From the NCBI GenBank assembly GCA_023374045.1, contig CM041776.1:136837296-136901295 (forward strand): DNA of 64,000 bases. Direction: 5' to 3'. This DNA comes from Limonium bicolor. Taxonomy: Eukaryota > Streptophyta > Magnoliopsida > Caryophyllales > Plumbaginaceae. The notes beneath the pieces were generated by a model. It did not search any database. It was not told the DNA's origin and was given only the letters and a program-made list of their open reading frames with translations. The position numbers were made by a program, and so were the translations under genes. This document shows positions 58,720 through 64,000 of this stretch, one piece after another (the first letter of the stretch is position 1; every line of letters begins with the position of its first letter).

Positions 58720-61700
58720 TGTAACACCCCATCCAACATTAACACACTTACAATAAACTGCAGCGGAAAAACAAACCTCATCACATTACTTAACTCGTTG
58801 GTGTTACACGCCGTTAGCCACCCACGTGGCTAACAAGGCTAATACATGTACTTTGTATCGGTCTGATGGACTAGACTCCCGAGCAACTACACGTTACATT
58901 TGCTTCCCTTAACAACAACCCATATACTTTATACATTCCAACCGTACCAAGTATTTACAAACTAATGCCGATAACAATTTCGGTCTTACTACGCCTACAA
59001 TGCTTACGCCATTTAAATGGCTACCCATGTATAAACATCTACCCCGTCCTACTCTCGAACGGCTTCCAGCTCCTTGTACCTGAAATAGAAAAGGAGAGAA
59101 GGGTGGCCCCCAAGGGGCTCAGCACCTTTGCTGGTATGGTAATCCCGCAGCCCACATGCTACCGGCCACGCACAACTAATTGTCGTCTTAGCATGCAGTT
59201 GATTATATTTAAATCATGCATACAAACCATAAACACACAACACTTTGCATACACCCAACAATAGGGCTCATCATATATCCAACACATCCACACTTAACAA
59301 ATCATCCAATGATTCCTTTAACCTTAGAGTGGCTCTCCTCTAAAACGGAGCTACTTCCTTAATGAACGACACGTACCCATTAATCGGGTTATCCTTAAAC
59401 GCCTCTTGTCACAAACTGGGATTCATTTCCATGATCCACACACTCCATATCCTACAACATATCTCATCCCTCACATAACAAACATAACAAAACCTTTCTT
59501 GTTTCGGCGTACACATGATAACATCGCATTCATTTTAAACCCTAACGTATACATATCATAGCATAGCAAGGGAAATTGCCTAGCACAATAACAACACAAA
59601 ACACCATAAGGTCGGTTCACACAAGGAACCTTCCACCATAGTTAGTATACATAGTGAGCCTAGAGATTAATGCCAATCTCATGCTAAGCTCGTTACCAAC
59701 CTCGTTACCGTCCAGTTATATCGAACGGTTAACTTAAACCCAAGGTGTGTCGGATATAGTAATCCCAAGCACACCGAAATAACATTTGTATGCCCCTGTG
59801 GCCCGACGTGAGTCAGTAACTAGCTTTGGATAAGCTAAGGGAAGGTCGAAACCAAATTGGAATACAACCTATACATACACCAACAGAGCCGAACCGGATA
59901 TGACATCGACTCCCGTCCTCACACGCGTGGCCGGAACAACCGGACTCCTCACCCCCCCATTAGTACATATATACTTATAAATAAGTAGTTAGAGATCCAT
60001 TATGGATCCTACCACATCCACACACCATATGGTATCATAACCGAGTTAAGCACACAAGGGAGGTTCACACACTTGCAAACAACAACAATATCCAACTAAC
60101 TCACACATAGCCGTGGTTAGAACGTTCCCAAGGTTTGGGTCGTTAACTCCGAATACCGATCTCTCATGTGTTCCTAGATTTGGTTAGCTAAGGTTTAACA
60201 CATATTTGAGGTTAAATGGTATCGGAGGCCAAATTCGCCACATAAATGAATTACTATAAAGTCATTACATGTCTTAATCTTACAGGGTGGCAAACACTCA
60301 GAAAAACACATTGGCATACAAGCCGGTGTAATCCGGTAGGACACAGGTTGCAAGAAAACCATACCTGTCACCGGAGTCCACTTTACCACGTCCATTTATG
60401 TTCCTCGAGTAATTCTCGAACAACTGATAACATTACACGTATTTTTGTTAACATCGGGGTAACATGATTGTTTAAAGTCTAATGCTTATAACTCTCCCCG
60501 TTAACTTAGTTAAATAACTTGGCATTTTTAACTTGTTTTACCTTTACATTTTAATACAATTTTTCACCCACTTAATTGTCATTAAAACTCACCTAACATG
60601 TCCTTAACAACTTTATAACATCATTACCTATCAATCCCCATCATTACATATCATTTTATAACCTTAAACAACATTTTTGGTCCGACCGACCTTACCGACC
60701 GAACTTGTCCAAGTTCGGTCCATTCCAGAACACATTTCCGTCAAAATTTTCTACTCCGACCGACCTTGTAAGTTCGGTCGCATGTTCGGTCTATTCCCGA
60801 GAGTTTCTTCCCTTTGAAAATTTAGCCTGACCGAACTTGCCAAGTCCGGTCCTATGTTCGGTCGATTCCAGTAACTCAATCTGTACACAAGATACAAGCC
60901 CGACCGACCTTGCAAGTCCGGTCCCCAAGGTCGGTCCATTCCAGAAGCCAATTCTCGCAGGGTAAACTGGGCTCGACCGAACTTGCAAGTTCGGTCGCAA
61001 GTTCGGTCTGCCCCAGACCTTTGTTTTCCTTTTCACATTCAACTCCAAACTTCACCCCATATAACCTAGTACCCCCTAACCTCATTTGGGCACTTCAAAC
61101 ACACCTTAAGACATCCTTAAACACTCATAAAACTCATTTTCCAATTCCTTAAGCCTTTACTTATATCTTCACAAAATTCCTAACACTTACAATGTTTTCT
61201 CCTAGTCTCCAAGTGGTGTTTCATACCTATGATAACTACTATCTCAAAATACTTTCTCTTCATTTTAACATCATCTTTCAAGCATCATTTCCTACCATCA
61301 ACTCCTTATGTCATTTCTTGAAATCCTTTTTCAAGTTCACACTTTCTCCTTATTTTACCAAAGTTTGCCTAAGTCTTTACCTAAGTCCAAAATGCCTTTG
61401 GTACATACTAAAACCTCAAGATCATGCCTAAGTCCTTGTTACACTCTAGAGCACTTCCTAGTTCATCAAACTTCCTTTAAAACATCTTGAACTCCTTATG
61501 CATTTCCTAAATTTCGACATAGGTTCTCTTGTATATACTCACATCCAAACACTTAGGTTTTTACCTTATTTCATTCAAGAACACCTAAAATCCATCAAAC
61601 ACATTTTTATACACAAACTTCACACATTTATCACTACATCACAATATAGTGCATAACTTAAATTGCTTGGCACTCAGGCCCTTAAATAACATGGCTCTTA

Positions 61701-63130
61701 GGCCCTTAAATTGCATAAACCTTAAACACTGAATTTCCACATAAATAATGCCTTTGACCTGCAAATACACCCAACAATACATATGCCCTTAATAAACTCC
61801 TTGAGAGCATTTCACTAGGTCATTCACCTTTGGCTCCTTAGATCATTTTAACAAGCAATATAAGCTCATTTCTCCTAAGGCATTATACCACATTAGGTTA
61901 GTATGTTTACCTCTTTTCCACACAAACTTCTTTCTTGTTTCCTTATAAAACCGGTAAGGCATTTCATTCCTTGTCAACAACTAAACAATATACCAACATT
62001 GAAATGAGTATATAAGCTTTAAGCTTCATCTCATTGTAAACCCTAGTTACATATATTGTTTTAACACATCAAGGTAATTGTTTTACCTTTGAATGGAAAG
62101 AGAGCTTGAATGAGTATCAAGAGAGGACTCCTCCTAGCCCTTGGAAGATTCAAATGAAGCTAAAACAAGACAAGAGAAGACACCATTACTAGGTGCATTT
62201 TCGGCCAACACCAAAAATGAAGGAAATGGAGTTTTCTTTGGTTTTTCCTTACCTTGAAGCAAAGGTGATCAACAAGGCATAAAAATATAAGCTCAAGCTC
62301 CTCCCATGGAAGTTCTCCTTGGCACCGAAAAGGTGGTTTTGATGATTTGAAAAGACAATGTTGTAGAGCTTGCTCCAACTAAGAGAACGGTAGTCTCGGA
62401 ATTAAATTCGGAGCATGGAGTCATAAGTTACAAGTGAAGGAAGATGAAGAATGAGATGGTTCTGTTGGAAACCGATGGAGAGAGGAGAAAAGACGTTGGA
62501 AGTGAAGGGAAATGAGAGAATGAAGATAAAACTTGCTTTTGGAGATATTTAAGCTAAAAGCAAATAGTACTTTTGCTTTGTCATTACTTAACTTATTTAT
62601 TTGTTCAAATGTGGTGAGTCACACATGAAAACCGGCCCCTTTATCACCTAGGGGTATAATAGTCTTTGTTGACCAATTAAATTACTTATAACCACATATG
62701 TTACAAACTAGCTTATTAAAGTTACTATTCATGAAAACAAGGCACATAGAAGTGAAATTTTTGATTTCCCATTGATATAGACATCCAAATGTGATACTAT
62801 ATAGTACACATACATATTTAAGAGTAATGATGGACATTTAGCCATTCAAAACTCATTTACAAGACAATTTTTCAAAAACGTGCTTTAAGACTCCTTAAAG
62901 CACTTTTTGTGTTCTAACTTGTTTTCAAGCTTGGTTTTCTTTGGTAGGCTCCTTGGGTCCTAACCAAGTTCACTCCTAGCTTAGAGCACGTTTTTGCTCA
63001 AACCGTGTCTTAGTGTTTTATTGTGTTTTACCATGGTTTAAATGGTTCCTTGGTGTTTCTAAGACACTCTTTAGCCTTTAAATACCACCGTTTAACATTT
63101 AAACAACATACCAAGGTTTGGGGTATTTCA
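58720..63130 (-). repeat. X1 LTR-C (5' LTR of the complex), with 209-bp deletion
   Basis: This 4,411-bp copy lacks the segment equivalent to 53638-53846 of LTR-B. The deletion joins two TTGGTA copies and leaves one, at 62941-62946. Otherwise it is close to LTR-B. Confidence 0.9.
60680..61008. repeat. five-unit three-arm palindrome array, LTR-C
   Basis: Same as in LTR-B, with units from 60680 to 61008. Confidence 0.9.
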
Positions 63131-63135
63131 GAGCT

Positions 63136-63283
63136 TCAAAGTTCGGACACATGTCGAAGAGAAAATCAGAGGGCGCAAAACGGGGTGTGTCCGAACTTCC
63201 AAGTTCGGACACAGTGAAACTCTCAGAAAATCCAGACGCAACAGAGCGTGTCCGAACTTCCAAGTTCGGACGGAAGTTCGGAC
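63136..63283. repeat. three-arm palindrome array in W LTR, end of unit 3 and units 4-5
   Basis: The right arm of unit 3 ends at 63148. Unit 4 (63189-63210) is GTCCGAACTTC/CAAGTTCGGAC, extended to 12 bp by flanking GT/AC. Unit 5 (63250-63283) again has one left and two right arms. Confidence 0.85.
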
Positions 63284-64000
63284 GCGCCGAAAAGTTCAAT
63301 TTCCAGAACGAAAACAGATGCGAACAGAGTCCTCAAAACAATGTCAAAAATGCAGTACGAAACCAAAGTCTTTAAACCATAACCATGGCAGTTTTAGAAG
63401 GTCAAACCAAAATAAATCAGACAGAGATCGATCACCAAACATAGGGCGATTAAACAATCCGAACTCTCAAATCAGAAGCACTCAAAGTTCACAAAACAGA
63501 AGGGAACCATAGAGGTAGATTCACCATTGTCAAAGTATACTTACATATCAAAATACGCAAAACAAATACAAATCCCACGGGGTTGTAACACATCAAAACG
63601 CAAATCCGGAACACACACAAAATTACCACAAATCAGAAACCACACAAACATATACGGAAAACAACGGAACCAAAACCCCCGTGGGTGAACGCACACAACC
63701 GAATCCATTCACCACCTACCTCACATTCGTAGCTAAGCCATCTCTGCGGACTCTACGAATCGCCTTCCCGAATCTCCAATCAAATGACAATCCCCCGCAT
63801 TGAACCGCTCCCAAAATACAAAATCAAAATCAGATAAGGGAAAGGAAACTCAACGGAGAAGAGAACCGGAATTTACAACCCAAACCTGATTGACGACTGA
63901 CAGATGAACAGAATTCCTCTGGCGGATCTCTAGCGATTAATAATTGAGAGTAAATCAAAGAAGAGAATGGGCAAAGGGAGGAGAACTTGAACGCATAGAG
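63136..64000 (-). repeat. family W LTR, continuation (runs off the right edge)
   Basis: The sequence continues from 40128 once the complex element and one GAGCT copy are removed. After the module array it becomes moderately AC-rich with no recognised motif, and the inner end of the LTR is not reached. Confidence 0.65.

Larger units (their letters stand above)
40129..63130 (-). mobile_element. complex X1 element: LTR-internal-LTR-internal-LTR, 23.0 kb
   Basis: Three LTRs (40129-44733, 49422-54035, 58720-63130) alternate with two internal regions (44734-49421, 54036-58719). GAGCT flanks the whole at 40124-40128 and 63131-63135, and no duplication is present at the inner junctions. Each internal region has its own primer site and polypurine tract. 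The repeating unit is about 9.3 kb and nearly identical. The element is non-coding apart from remnants of pol, with LTRs above 4 kb and internal region above 4 kb, so it fits the LARD class of chromovirus derivatives. The structure follows from one insertion plus LTR-LTR unequal exchange, or from insertion of a tandem DNA copy. Confidence 0.9.

Overview
This window is plant nuclear DNA, probably from a eudicot with a large repeat-rich genome. The evidence is the repeat content: chromovirus-type Ty3/gypsy LTR retrotransposons with initiator-Met tRNA primer sites, a Ty1/copia remnant, hAT-, Stowaway-, Mutator- and CACTA-like DNA transposons. I found no intact host gene, rRNA, tRNA or CRISPR. I cannot name the species.

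Layout. 1-2163: 5' end of a decayed minus-strand copia element whose gag is split by a hAT-like element with an 8-bp target duplication. 2427-3895: a long-inverted-repeat (Mutator-like) element with a 260-bp tandem repeat inside. 3905-5012: unassigned DNA with four CACGTG boxes. 5021-5821: a hAT-like element abutting a Stowaway MITE. 5828-12600: two LTR pieces set head to head (family Z minus, family X1 plus). 12601-22207: a complete 9.6-kb Tekay-like chromovirus, here called Y, minus strand, with both LTRs, primer site, polypurine tract and a recognisable but broken gag-pol. 22208-30470: 3' part of a plus-strand X2 element (decayed pol, 1.2-kb 3' untranslated tract, 4.6-kb LTR). 30471-34977: more LTR pieces. 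34978-37255: CACTA remnants. 37720-38464: two small MITEs. 38562-64000: an LTR of family W, split at 40128/63136 by a 23-kb complex element.

The complex element (40129-63130) is the main structural result. It reads LTR-internal-LTR-internal-LTR, with three nearly identical 4.4-4.6-kb LTRs and two nearly identical 4.7-kb internal regions, all flanked by one GAGCT duplication. Its internal regions keep primer site and polypurine tract but only ruined pol, so it is a LARD-like non-autonomous element. Y, although also broken, shows what a helper relative looks like: same primer tRNA, related LTR ends, same polypurine-tract hairpin.

The most unusual signal is structural rather than coding. LTRs of Y, W and X1 carry five copies, spaced mostly 60-78 bp (about 73 bp in Y and X1), of a three-arm palindromic module. 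X2 carries two copies at the same place in its LTR with a different primary sequence but the same arm order. Separately, a 7-8-bp hairpin with a four-base loop sits directly before every polypurine tract, and its stem sequence changes on both sides between families. Other short hairpin arrays occur in the W LTR, the Y LTR and the X1 internal region. These look like structured-RNA or protein-binding elements kept by the retrotransposons while their proteins decayed.
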